This document shows, one piece after another, positions 10,415-20,537 of a stretch of DNA of 64,000 nt. The notes under the pieces are model-generated. The model was not told the origin of the DNA. It saw only the letters and a list, made by a program, of their open reading frames with translations, and made no database searches. The translations under genes and the position numbers were made by a program. Positions within the stretch are counted from its first letter, which is position 1, and every line of letters begins with the position of its first letter. Source of the DNA: Diploptera punctata (lineage: Eukaryota; Arthropoda; Insecta; Blattodea; Blaberidae). The stretch lies in the NCBI GenBank assembly GCA_030220185.1, contig JASPKZ010007546.1:291001-355000 (forward strand). Reading direction: 5' to 3'.

Positions 10415-11020
10415 TAATGTATTAGTTTCTTACCACTCGAAAATATGTTTGTTACTTTTGATTTTATAGTGAAAAATATATCATAAAAATTAAGATGATT
10501 TGTTTGAAGGCATTAAAAACATCTGTTAAAAGCAGACGTAGACGTGGTTGACACAACCTGAGGCACCGAGTTTCCCACCATCATTATGAAATGTTTTTTA
10601 ATGTGATAGGAATACAGATCAAATAATGTAATAAAAGGATGTTAATTTCAGACGTTAATGGCAGTTCATCACCATTCTATTAGGGAGCTCTTTGAAGTTC
10701 TGAGAAGTGAATAGGAAAACAAATAGGCCTACTAAAGGGCGCAAAAATGTGCGATTAGGTTGTAAGTACTGTACATCAGACATAACATTTTACAGGACTA
10801 GAGGCCGGCTTTGTACGCAGGAACAACAGACGACCGACGATGAGTTTGGACTTGTAATCGCAGGAGAAACAACTCCAGGTTTTCACCTTAATGTTTATGG
10901 TCTTTGTGATTATGTAGTATTGAAAGCGATTTAAAATGCCTAAGTTGGATGATTTACAATTAAACAGACTGTGAAATACATATTAAAGAGATTTTTTGAA
11001 TCAGAAAGGGAAAAATAATA
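10415..11020. other. No recognisable feature
   Basis: AT-rich sequence. Short open frames (for example 10707-10934) show no family motif. Confidence 0.6.
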
Positions 11021-11024
11021 TATA

Positions 11025-11420
11025 TCGGCCGCGGTGGACTAGTGCTTATGCTCCTTGCCTCTGGTCCCGAAGGTCGAGGGTTCAAACCCAGCCGGGGTCG
11101 ATGGAATTTTTAGGATGGACAAATCCAAGGAGCAAGTCCTCCGGGAGGGAATTTAAGCCGTGGGTCCCGAGACTGAAGATTTTCGGGTTCGCTAAAGATC
11201 CTTAAGCTTGAATAAAAGGCCTCTAAGCAAGATTTACCGAATTTTCCCGTCCTAGTACTACCTTGGTTTGACTACGAGGCGGAACGCTGACCACGGACCA
11301 CTTCAATGACATTTGTACGAAAACAAGTGTAACTAAATCAGTAGGCTATAGTTCAATTTATTCCCTGTAGGGGGAGAGAGCCTAAATGTCGTTGAGGGAA
11401 AACAAGGGCTTACAAATATA
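11025..11420 (+). mobile_element. SINE-C, full length
   Basis: The tRNA-like head has GCGGTGGACTAGTGCTTATG (A-box region) and GGTTCAAACCC (B box at about 11079). The body includes CGGGTTCGCTAAAGATCCTTA and CCGTCCTAGTACTACCTTGG. The end is GTTGAGGGAAAACAAGGGC followed by a short (AT)n tail. The length and 3' end are confirmed by the minus-strand copy at 17040-17968 once its LINE insert is removed. Confidence 0.88.
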
Positions 11421-12920
11421 TATATATATATTTCTGTGTACAATTGTGAAATTAAAATACGTCTTATGAAATATACAATACGTTTATAGCTCGGCCGGAC
11501 CATTCCTCGGCGGCCTTGAACTGGGTGAGTATTGGCGCGCCTTCCGCCAGAGTTACTCGTACACGACCGGGAAGTCATTGGTACGGAGCACTACCTACTG
11601 CGATATAATTACAAATTACTACTGCACTAACTTATATTAGGCTTGCCTGCATCACAAAAGATTTTAAAAGTGACGAACTTGATGGCAAACACATTCCCTA
11701 TATTTCCGAAAATAATTCTGGTTTACTCCCAACAGTTCATGTTGACTGATTGCCTGTATTTCTTAAGTGCATTACTGCTGAAATCCCTTAAGCTGAAGAT
11801 TCAGAATGATATATAATTATTTACAATTTATTAAATTCTTGTTAGTACCAATTACACTGATCTTTATTTATTAATAGCTGTTAATTACTTTAGACCAATA
11901 GGGAGTGATACAAAATGTAAGGGCTTTATGACTGTAACAAAATTTCGACCGGATATAATAGACCGAACCAATTATTAATGATTTTAAGGCGAGTACCAAA
12001 TATCTTATTAGAACTAACGGACAGGACCAAATGTCCTATAAGGATCACATATCGCGCAAATGTTTGTCGAGTTAGTTATCCCAGGCCTAGATCAAACCAT
12101 TACGACTCAAATATACATGTGAACATGTTTTACATTTTAATGTATAATTTTTAGAGAGTAGGCTGTTTTAAATAAATGGCGATAGGTTTTCATATTACAT
12201 AAGGTTGAACCAATGAATAAATTTATTAATTGAATTTTGAAGAATAATATAATCGTAGATGATAGATATAATATCTAATTGTTGATTAAATAGTTTCAAT
12301 TATTTGTGCTTTAATTGTGTTTATAGCTGCATTGGTTACTCATTTTTAATGCTATTTGAATGATCGATGAACAATAATAATCCATTAATGAAGTTCTGTA
12401 ACTTTATTATTTTTATCATTGCATTTGGTAGACGAACGAAATAGGAGTAGCAACTTCCATAGTTTGAATTCTTTTTTTTATTAAACTTATTTTCGTTTTT
12501 ACCGTCATCACTTTTATCAGGTTTTCTTGTTTCTGTCCCCAAGGATTGGATGTTCTTGTTTTACAATGAGCAGAGTTTTTCTTTGTAGTAGAGAACATAA
12601 AGGAAACCACTTAAGATTTTTTGTGATGGTTGTCTTGGAGTTTTGAAAAATACTAATGCATGGATAGGTATCCCTGGAGATAGGGATCACGTGACTTGTA
12701 TCACGTTGCCCACAGCAGTTTTACAACTTGTGTAGTGTATGTAAATTGAAGTGGAGGGATGATATATCAACTTCTTCCTGCTACTTGCGAGTTATTTTAC
12801 TTCAGAGAATAATTTCTTAAAGGTTACAGTTTAAAATACTTCTCAACTTATACGTACTGATTTCGTTTATCTCGTATATTTTATTAGAAAGATGACACCC
12901 TCGATCTCATTGTATAGCTA
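11421..12920. other. No recognisable feature
   Basis: AT-rich DNA. A short (TA)n run follows the SINE tail. Six-frame open stretches are short and lack motifs. Confidence 0.6.
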
Positions 12921-13276
12921 TCCACAAAACTGCTGTAACCGAACCTCCTTATGTATAAAAATGTTTTAAATAATAATATAGTACGTTTTTTTTATCCGCC
13001 TTCCTCAATTAAAATTGATTTTTATTAAAAAAATAACTTCGTTAAATTAATAATGAAGAAAAATCAAGTTTTGCAAAACGCATACTACAAACAAGTCACC
13101 AGTTGAACAAAATCGAAGAACCATGACGATCAAAAACTGCTGTTACCGAACGTCCTTATGTATAAAAATGTTTCAAATAATAATATTATCTCTTTTTTTC
13201 ACCCGCCTTCCTCAATTAGAATCGATTTTTATTCAAAAAACTTCGTTAAATTAATAACGAAGAACAATAAAGTTTT

Positions 13277-13902
13277 AATAATAATAATTTTATTGCAGCC
13301 AAATAGCCAGGATTAAAGTAAGATACATTTTAAATTTACATTGTTGCATATTCACAAATTGTCTTTGTTCTTTTTGTGCATAGCTCAGTGTGATATCTGT
13401 CACATGCATACATTTACAGTCTATATTTTGTTCATGGATTTTTTTTTGTTCTTGCATATCAGGTGGTGGAATCCGTAAATTGCCAGCCTAGTGATGACGT
13501 GTCTCATTTAAAAATTTTCTTTTGTCCACGCACGGTCCACCATGGCCCCGGTGCTGTAGAATTCTGGGTGTATTTCTTCTCTTTTTCTATTCAATGTTTC
13601 TAGCAGCTTCTGAGATTCGCTGGTGCTGGGTAAGAATATGCTTGTTCTGAGGTCGTCGATGAGGAAAGTTTCCTTCGCCAGTAGGTATGCGAGTCTTGAA
13701 TGCGTTACTTTTGACACTCCTAATACTGCATTTATATATCTCGCTTTCACCCTTTCTAGAGAGGAAAGATTCTTTATTGTTAAATGTGTCCAGATGATTT
13801 CTATTTCGTATGTCAGTATTGGTAGAATTTTTACTTTAAATAACAACATTGCCGTCTCTAAGGTGAGGGATCTAATGTTTCTTATTTCGTGCATTGCCAT
13901 CG
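13277..13902 (-). pseudogene. LINE-C 3' remnant inserted in the PLE
   Basis: The minus strand reads IKNLSSLERVKARYINAVLG, LAYLLAKETFLIDDLRT and LPSTSESQKLLETLNRKREE. With a frameshift it continues MRHVITRLAIYGFHHLICKN, the same order as the LINE-C copy at 40186-41235 (LRHTVTRLAVHEFHRKLCSN). The expected Cys/His cluster is degraded (DCKCMH). The 3' end is GCAATAAAATT(ATT)n at 13277-13296. The RT domain is absent. The element is 5'-truncated and sits antisense to the host PLE. Confidence 0.85.
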
Positions 13903-14102
13903 CAAAACACATACTACAAGCAGATCACCAGTTTAACAAAATCGAAGATACCATGACAACCATACACAAAGAGATTACAGCAACAAGATTACCATCTTAA
14001 AATATATGGAAAATTTAAGAGAAGCAAAGAATATAAACATTCTAAACGAGAACACAGACCTGAACCCATTCTATAAATTATACGCTGACATCAGTACTAA
14101 TT
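13903..14102 (+). pseudogene. PLE GIY-YIG endonuclease C-terminus (fragment)
   Basis: One frame gives HILQADHQFNKIEDTMTTIH. After a single frameshift near 13985 it gives NKITILKYMENLREAKNINI and LNENTDLNPFYKLYADIST, then a stop at 14102. The pattern S.HIL...H....IEDTM, a KxLE-type helix, LN, and NP.Y is how GIY-YIG domains of Penelope-like elements end. The core GIY and YIG motifs lie upstream and are missing. In PLEs this endonuclease nicks target DNA for reverse transcription. Confidence 0.65.
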
Positions 14103-14255
14103 AGCATGCCGAAGATGAAACATGTTTTCGAAAGGTCTTCATGATTTAATAATATATCGAAGTTTTTTTAATAAAAATCAATTCTAATTGAGGAAGACGG
14201 ATAAAAAAAGGCCCTAAATTATTATTTAACCATTTTAATACATAACCTCAATTGT

Positions 14256-14640
14256 GATAACAATGAATATTGTAAATGTTGAACACTTATGTAGTTTTGT
14301 TAGTAATTTTATTTAATTACGCTTTTTAACATATCATGGTATTAGTGTCGTAATTCAAAGCTAGGCATCAAATGATCTAATCAAATTTTGGTTAGAGGCC
14401 TCTAATTAAAGGCTTGATGTTATTTTAAGTGCCTTAAATCTAAGACACGGGGCCTACGTCTTTACTTCTCTTCCGAAGGAAGCCAAACTCTAGATCTATA
14501 AGCCCTTAAAATCTATAGACTCGACAGGGTTAAAATCCACTAACTTCGCATCCAGAAGCGAGCGTGGTGTCCGCTACGTAGTTCACTAGGGTCATATGTT
14601 GTTTCTATAATTATTAGGTTTTACATAAAAGTAAAAGTGC
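14256..14640. other. Possible decayed tRNA-derived SINE
   Basis: Read on the minus strand, about 14600 to 14500 gives GTAGCGGACACCACGCTCGC ... TGCGAAGTTAGTGGATTTTAACC, resembling a tRNA A-box region and a worn B box (GGATTTTAACC). No full SINE body is recognised. The rest is unannotated AT-rich sequence. Confidence 0.35.
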
Positions 14641-14945
14641 ACGCCGTAGCGTAGTGGTTAAGGCAGTGCGCTACAAACCGGAAAGTTGAGGGTTCAAGTC
14701 CCGGTGGGGTCAGGATTTTTAAACTGACCCAAACCATCTGGTGGCACCATGGTCCTGGGGTCGACTCAGCCTTTAACGGAAATGAGTATCAGACGCTTGT
14801 TCTGGGGGAAAAGGCGGCCGTCACGCAGAGATGACAATCCGGCTGACATCAAGTGCCGATTGTCTAGAAAAAGTGGGAGCCTTAACCTCCTACTACCCCA
14901 AAGGTCTCCTATGACCTGTAGTGAGATCACTTTACTTTTTTTTTT
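14641..14945 (+). mobile_element. SINE-A, full length
   Basis: tRNA-like head with A box (GTAGTGGTTAAGG at about 14652) and B box (GGTTCAAGTCC at about 14692). A body with CTGGTGGCACCATGG and GGCGGCCGTCACGCAGAG follows. The 3' end is CTCCTACTACCCCAAAGG to GTGAGATCACTTTAC. The minus copy at 51262-51570 is colinear over the whole length, and 1436-1533 matches the 3' end only. Confidence 0.9.
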
Positions 14946-15164
14946 ACATATTATTGCTCTTTTTGTTGTTACTAAACTCGGCATATGCAGGTCAATTAAA
15001 AGAATGTAAGGTCGAGTTTGTTAGCCAATAATATCAGATCATTGGTAATGGGAGTTCACGTGAAACAACAATTTATAAATAATTATAGATGCTGCAATTT
15101 GCGATTTTTCGCAATGAAGTTAGACATAATATGTCACTTATATAAAATGAGAAATCTTTCTACA

Positions 15165-15800
15165 TACCGGTTGGTCACCATATATCAGCATACGATGGAG
15201 AGATTGAAGCCATTAGAGTTACTCTGACGCAACTTACACAACATATAAGGAAATTTACAAACAATGTAACATTGTCATATTTACAGGCTGCCAACACAGT
15301 TCTTCCTGCATTAAAAGAAACCCACAACTTTCAACAGATTCTCCATCTGCTGGTATTACAAGACAAAAAATGAAACTGCATTGAATCCCAAGTCATTGCG
15401 AAATAACTGGGAATGATTAGGCCGACCAACAGGACAAGAGGTGCCTCCCTACCGATCTTCACAACAGAAGCAATATCATACTAGTTTCAAAAGACATTAA
15501 TCAAGCACATCGTCAAATCTATCATCCAAAAGAACTGGAAGAAAAGACACAACTCAAAAACTAGTAAACTGAGATTGCCAAAATTCCAAATGACCAACAA
15601 GAATTTCCGATACAAAATTTCGCCTCTGCACGACTGTCTCGGAAAACATCTTCATCACTTCGGGAAAATGCCACTATCTGCCTGCATGCTGTACAACTTC
15701 GATGAAACCATGGACGGACATCATCTCTGTATATGTTATTCTCTGCACAGCTCAACAGAAGAATTGCGATACTGGAAGCAAGAAATAAAATGATGAACCT
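15165..15800 (+). pseudogene. LINE remnant with RNase H domain and C-terminal Cys/His block
   Basis: About 15170-15330 translates to ISAYDGEIEAIRVTLTQLTQ then VTLSYLQAANTVLPALK, the RNase H pattern with the second acidic site replaced (LSYLQ where LSDSQ is expected). A shifted frame gives IPSHCEITGND.ADQQDKRC near 15375, matching the RNase H block PSHCGI.GNE.AD. Further on are KISPLHDCLGKHLH, SACMLYNFDETMDGHHLCIC and RYWKQEIK with a stop at 15793. The last part is a C-x-H-x-C block seen at the end of I/Nimb-type LINEs. Several frameshifts make it a dead copy. No 3' tail is obvious. Confidence 0.7.
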
Positions 15801-16130
15801 TTGTTCAATAATAAGAAATATGTCCTTCAAAACTCAGCGAAATCCGACCATTTGGATTGATGGTTTTACTTGAAAGCCGTAATAATAAAAATTCTAATAG
15901 GCCCCGTGTTATTTTGTTTTCTACAACGTAACTGGATGCTTACGATTTAAATAACAATGAACTATAGATTCCATGAACCAACAAAATCGGTTCATAGTTT
16001 TGAGTTTCTGAAGAATTCGCTTAGTTTACGCAGTTCAGCGAGACGTATGTTTTCTATAGTTGAATCAAATGAAATAATCAGACTGAAAAAAGATAAGTAA
16101 AGCAAATTAAATTATGAATTTTGTAAAACA
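15801..16130. other. No recognisable feature
   Basis: AT-rich sequence with no supported frame or repeat. Confidence 0.55.
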
Positions 16131-16290
16131 CAGTTACGGTGGAAGTGGAATGGTAGTCACGTGAAACTAATGGAACATGAAAGGTTACAAGGAGTAATTT
16201 TCAATGGATTCCTCTGGAATTAGATGAAGAGGTAGACCTCAAAATACGCGATTGCAGGACACAAAATAAGCAAAGGAAGAAAATGGAATA
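16131..16290 (+). pseudogene. LINE C-terminal remnant
   Basis: From 16131 the frame reads QLRWKWNGSHVKLMEHERLQG and then decays. LRWKW.GH..RM is a common LINE C-terminal block, here with a 3-bp insertion (NGS-H). A better preserved piece of the same type follows at 16500-16940. Confidence 0.55.
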
Positions 16291-16499
16291 TACATAAATA
16301 ATAATAAGAAAAAATTATATAATATACACACTGTTCAGAGAAAAATTCTATTACTTTTTAAAATATATGTGAAGTTAAAAATAGCAGCTTGAACCATATG
16401 CATCTAGAAAAAAACACTTTATTTGTTTGTAAGTTACAAGAAGACGATGCGGTGCATACAATTTCAAAAAAAAATATTATTTTTATTTATAAATACAAG

Positions 16500-16940
16500 C
16501 AGCCACAAGAAGGGCTGTTTACTGGGAGACTAAGGCAAGAAACAGAGGCCGAGGATATAATATCCTACTTAAGGGAAGGCGGAATAAAAAGAAGAATCAT
16601 GTTAGAAATTTGCCAGAGAAAAATGGAGCGCAAGCTAATAAACATGACGAGAAGAGACCGCTTCAGGAACAAGGACATTCGCAAGATAACGGAACTGAAA
16701 TACGTAACAACATCAGCAATGGGATTGAAATGGAAATAGGGGGGGGGGGTTGTGTGCTACGAATGGAACCTGAAAAGTGGACTTATACAGTGACTATGTG
16801 GGAACCCAGACTAGGGAAAAGGAAAGTTAAAAAAAAAAACGTTGAAGTGAAGTGTTTAGTTTAAGTGTCATCTAGGAAAATTGTAGAACTAGAATAGCGC
16901 AAGACAGACAAAAGTGGAAGCAATCCATAAAAAGGTGAAA
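16500..16940 (+). pseudogene. LINE C-terminal remnant with expanded G tract
   Basis: An open frame at 16389-16739 includes MTRRDRFRNKDIRKITELKY and TSAMGLKWK. The continuation, GGGGCVLRMEPEKWTYTVTM then WEPRLGKRK, is in a neighbouring frame. A run of ten G at 16740-16749 has shifted the frame in the GLKWKWGGHVLRM block. It lacks the RT domain and looks 5'-truncated. Confidence 0.7.
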
Positions 16941-17039
16941 GTGATAGTCCCAAGGGATTGTCTAACCCGGGGATGTAACGTAAGTCACCTGCAGTTGCAG
17001 GAGGCCCTTGCCTGAAATGGTATGATTATGGGCTATTCT

Positions 17040-17968
17040 TAATTCTTGTTTCTTGTAAGCCCTTGTTTCCCTCAACGAGATTTAGGCGCTCTCCTCCTGC
17101 AGGGAAGAAATTGAATCATACTAATTTAGTTTTAAATACTTAGGATATCACATATCTTACAATTGGGAAAATGATACACATGAAAAAGTAATTATTAATT
17201 TCACAGTATGTGTGGGACTATTAAGAGAACACTACAAGCAAAAACAACAAAAGAAACAATGCTAAAGTTTTATAAGGTAATGGCAGTTGCCATTGTGACA
17301 TATGGATCAGAGAATTGCGTCATGAATAGATCAGACAGAAGATTACTAGAAACATCTGAGATGACGTTCCTCAGATACGTTGCAGGATATCCTCTAAGAG
17401 ACCACATTCCTAGTAAAACAATTAGGCAAGAACTAAAAAAAAATTCAATCTAAATGAAAAAATACAAAACTATAAACAAACATGGCATGAACATATTTTA
17501 AGAATGGACTCTTCTAGGCTAACAAAACAAGCACTGTTGTACCAACCTCATGGCTATAGAGATGTGGGACGTCCTAGAATACGATGTGAAGATGAGTTCT
17601 AAGAGCGGAACAGGTCGACGGCCTACCATGAAGATGATGACTAATTTAGTTACACTTGTTTTCGTATAGTGTCATTGGAGTGGGCTGTGGTCAGCGTTCC
17701 GCCTCATACTGACATCTAGGAAACCAAGGTAGTACTAGGACGGGAAAATTCGGTAACTTTTGCTTAGAGCCTTTTTTATTCAGGCTTAAGGATCTTTAAC
17801 GAGCCTGCAAATCTTCAGACTCGGGACCCACGGCTTAAAATCCTTTCAGGAGGACTTGTTCCTTGGATTTTTTCATCCTAAAAAAATCTATCTATCCCGG
17901 CCGGGTTTGAGCACGCGACCCTCGAGACCAGAGGCAAGGAGCATAACCACTAGTCCACCGCGGCCGAT
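17040..17968 (-). mobile_element. SINE-C, split by a LINE insertion
   Basis: The head reads inward from 17968 on the minus strand (CGGCCGCGGTGGACTAGTGG, B box at about 17912). The body reaches GTGTAACTAAATTAGT at 17640. The 3' part resumes at 17131 and ends at 17040 (GTTGAGGGAAACAAGGGC). The order matches the uninterrupted copy at 11025-11420. The interruption (17132-17639) is bounded by the duplicate ACTAATTTAGTT at 17120-17131 and 17640-17651. Confidence 0.9.
17132..17639 (+). pseudogene. LINE-D-type 3' fragment inserted in SINE-C
   Basis: The frame begins FKYLGYHISYNWENDTHEK, shifts, then reads TIKRTLQAKTTKETMLKFYK, AIVTYGSENC and SDRRLLETSEMTFLRYVAGY. After another shift it reads YKQTWHEHILRMDSSRL and YQPHGYRDVGRPRIR. 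The order FKYLG, YGSE, EM.FLR..AG, W..H.LRM, Y.P.G.R..GRP is the canonical LINE C-terminal series. It ends with GAAGATGATG. The 12-bp duplicated target on both sides shows insertion by target-primed reverse transcription. It is 5'-truncated and frameshifted. Confidence 0.88.
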
Positions 17969-18019
17969 ACAATTCTTACTTCTTAATTTATAAATAGTTT
18001 AATTTCAATGGATCTATCT

Positions 18020-18165
18020 TGATATTTAATGTCCATCCCATTGTAATTCTGACCGAGGGAAGGTCTTTTCACTGCAATCGTAGCATTTTCATTCCATGTT
18101 TTGCAGCTTTACTAGGGAATTATAGGTGTGGTAGCTTCCCGTTGCTTTCCACAATTTTTATTGTA
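18020..18165 (-). mobile_element. SINE-D, 3' part only
   Basis: The TTCACTGCAATCGTAGCATT, CAGCTTTACTAGGGAATTAT and GTGGTAGCTTCCCGTTGC blocks match the 3' half of SINE-D at 59375-59715 and 61645-61968. The tRNA-like head is missing. Confidence 0.85.
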
Positions 18166-18808
18166 GGTGATGGTAATTAATTTGTCCTTTCTGTGTGGCT
18201 CTGCGCTCTCTCTCGCCCTACAGACGTCCAGCATACCTATCAAAGTGCTCTCTCAGTGCCACCATATCCGATATAATGGGGAAACGTCACCTACGTACAG
18301 TGAGAGACTCTCTATACACGTTCTCCCAACACTAGACTCTAAAACCTCCAGAAGAAACATATTTAACATTCCTGATTCGAGACCGCTGTTCAAAGTCTTT
18401 GATAAAATTATGGTGATCTAATGTCTCTATTATTTATGTTACTTTCTTACGGATAAAATTTATGATGACGAGTTCGATAAATATTGGGAACAAGTGATAC
18501 GAATATACTGTCATTTGTTTACTAGTATTTTACAACCTTCTACAAATGCAATTAAGATTTTTTAGAAAGAACGGATATCTCCTTTGATTTCCAATTATAT
18601 TTCCTATTATTTTACACCTGTATTTAGTTTATTTTTATATTTATTACTGTGAATAATCTTCCCTTATTTAAGAGGCCTTCATTCATTTGAATTGGGATTT
18701 TTATGTTTTATTTTTTTATGTTGCACTAGTTCAGGTGTTTATTTAGTTTATTATGACTTAAAGAGGCTTCTTTATTTATAATTTTGAAGGTCATTAGTTT
18801 AATATTCT
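18166..18808. other. No recognisable feature
   Basis: AT-rich sequence. The open frame 18167-18421 has no family motif. Confidence 0.55.
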
Positions 18809-19634
18809 AATATGTAAAAATGAATGTTTGTTTGTTTGATTGTTTGTTTGTTTGTTTGTTTGTTTGTTTGTTTGTACTTTATGCGCGGCCATACCATTGA
18901 TCTGATTGTGTTGGGGCTTTTTGCAAAATGTTCAGGAGATTCCCGGGATAAACATAAGCTATAAGAAGGTTGTGATACTAAACTCCTACAACCTTAAAAA
19001 TCGCCCTTCTAGTAGAAAACGTGAAAAAATTAGCTCTTTGGACGCTTAAATGGCTTGCGCTGCCTGAATCATAACAAATACACAAAATTAATGTACACAG
19101 AATTGAATATCTCAAAAAGCTCTACAAAAAAGTCCTCGGCAGCATATGTTTATCTCTTACGGATAACTCATAATAATCATTTTTGTCTTTAATTGATGAC
19201 AAGAAGATCGAGACAAGTTCGTAGATTCCTGTGCAAGCATAGCAGCACATGGCGGGTATTCTTTCACGGATAACTCACAATAACGAATTTTGTCTTTTAG
19301 CTCATTTATGCCAAGAAGATCGAGATAAGTAGATTCCCGGGCAACGCCGGGTAAACAGCACGGGGTATCTAAAAATAATTATGTTTTAAGTATTTCCCTT
19401 CACTTATTTAACTAAACTTAAAACACATTAATTTTCGTATTTCAGCTCATTTATGTCAAGAAAGATCGGGGATAAGTGCATTCCCTGGCCACGCCGGGTA
19501 AATCAGTCAGTACGGGTATTTATCTAAAAAATATAAATTTATAATTCTCTTTCCTCTTACTTATTCAACTAAACATAGAAGCACTTAATTTTCATTTATT
19601 TAGGCGTAGCAGCCCACGCCGGGTATTAACTAGT
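18809..19634 (+). repeat. Dispersed family H, copy 2
   Basis: The head has an expanded (TTTG)n run at 18827-18874, then TATGCGCGGCCATACC, CCCGGGATAAACATAAGC and GGCTTGCGCTGCC. The distal half is elaborated by repeated GCCAAGAAGATCG ... CCGGGTAAA modules near 19200, 19330 and 19480. It ends CGCCGGGTATTAACTAGT at 19634. Confidence 0.8.
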
Positions 19635-20281
19635 TTTAACATAAAATCTTACTGATAGTTGAAGAAAATTCTGAAGAAATTAAACCTAGAATATTGAACT
19701 ATCGGAAATAGTACCCGTATCAGCTGAGTGAGAAGCAATGGCGCTATTCCTAGGCTAAGCTGTGGTACCGTCACCGTTAACACTTTGGTTTTATTTGTAT
19801 AAAGACCATTGTTTTCTTTACAATAATTTTGTCCACTTTACTTTACGAGATTACTAGCTTAGTAATAAATGTTGGCTAGTGTATTGATAATTGTGATAAA
19901 AGTAGTGAGCAAGGAAAGTAATATGCGTGATAAATCTGAGGGTGGTGTCCAGTTAATCAAGAAGAGGGAAACGTTTAGGGAGCAGACCTGACCAGTGTGA
20001 GTACCTGGTTGCAATTTCCCACGGGAGTAACAATATGTTAAAGCCATTTTCTCTGCCGGACAATGTGTCGGGTCATTCCTTCTTGTAGTAATCTCTCTAC
20101 CAGTTTAATTTAATCTGGCCCGCTTAATTCAGTTCTGCAGTGCTTAGTCTACACGTCTGTGGCGGCTAGTTTCCTAAAAACAACGAAAATTAATTTGTTT
20201 TAATCTACAGTAATTTTATGTGTACTTGATGTCACCTCATTTATTGCATTCCTTGCTAAATTTCTCTTCGTTAATATACAA
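19635..20281. other. No recognisable feature
   Basis: No supported frame or repeat in this interval. Confidence 0.5.
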
Positions 20282-20520
20282 CTACTCGTCCGTAGTTTGT
20301 TCCGTCCTTCTTATTTCTCTTCTTTGGTGAATATAGATTTTTTTCGTAGCTTTAGCTATATGTTTTTATTCAATTAAATAAAAATAAAACTAAACGTTTA
20401 CTACTCGTCCGTAGTTTGTTCCGACCTTCTTATTTCTCTTCTTTGGTGAATATAGATTTTTTTCCTAGCTTTAGCTATATGTTTTTATTCAATTAAATAA
20501 AAATAAAACTAAACGTTTTA
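20282..20520. repeat. Tandem duplication of a 119-bp unit (PLE arm)
   Basis: Units 20282-20400 and 20401-20520 differ at only two internal bases (CCGTCC/CCGACC and TTCGTAG/TTCCTAG) plus one extra T at the end. The unit ends TTCAATTAAATAAAAATAAA..., the same as the terminal arm of the PLE palindrome at 34990-35585. The duplication is therefore of PLE sequence and recent. Confidence 0.93.
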
Positions 20521-20537
20521 TGTGATTTTCATATTTA

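Larger units (their letters stand above)
12925..14255 (+). mobile_element. Penelope-like element remnant with direct and inverted repeats, interrupted by LINE-C
   Basis: A block starting AAAACTGCTGTAACCGAAC is present in direct repeat (12925-13133 and 13134-13276). Its mirror image returns inverted at 14157-14255 (CGAAGTTTTTTTAATAAAAA ... GAGGAAGACGG). Direct plus inverted terminal repeats around a GIY-YIG C-terminus are typical of Penelope-like elements. The second direct repeat is cut after CAATAAAGTTTT by a LINE-C insertion (13277-13902) and resumes with GCAAAACACATACTAC. Confidence 0.75.

Noticed and set aside
14641..14710. tRNA gene
   Set aside because: A and B boxes are those of the SINE-A head. 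The acceptor stem and a terminator are missing and the SINE body follows. The same holds at 5363, 11025, 24478, 30405, 51570 and the SINE-D heads.
18167..18421. 84-codon plus frame after an acceptor-like pyrimidine run
   Set aside because: No donor, no motif and no homologous segment in the window.
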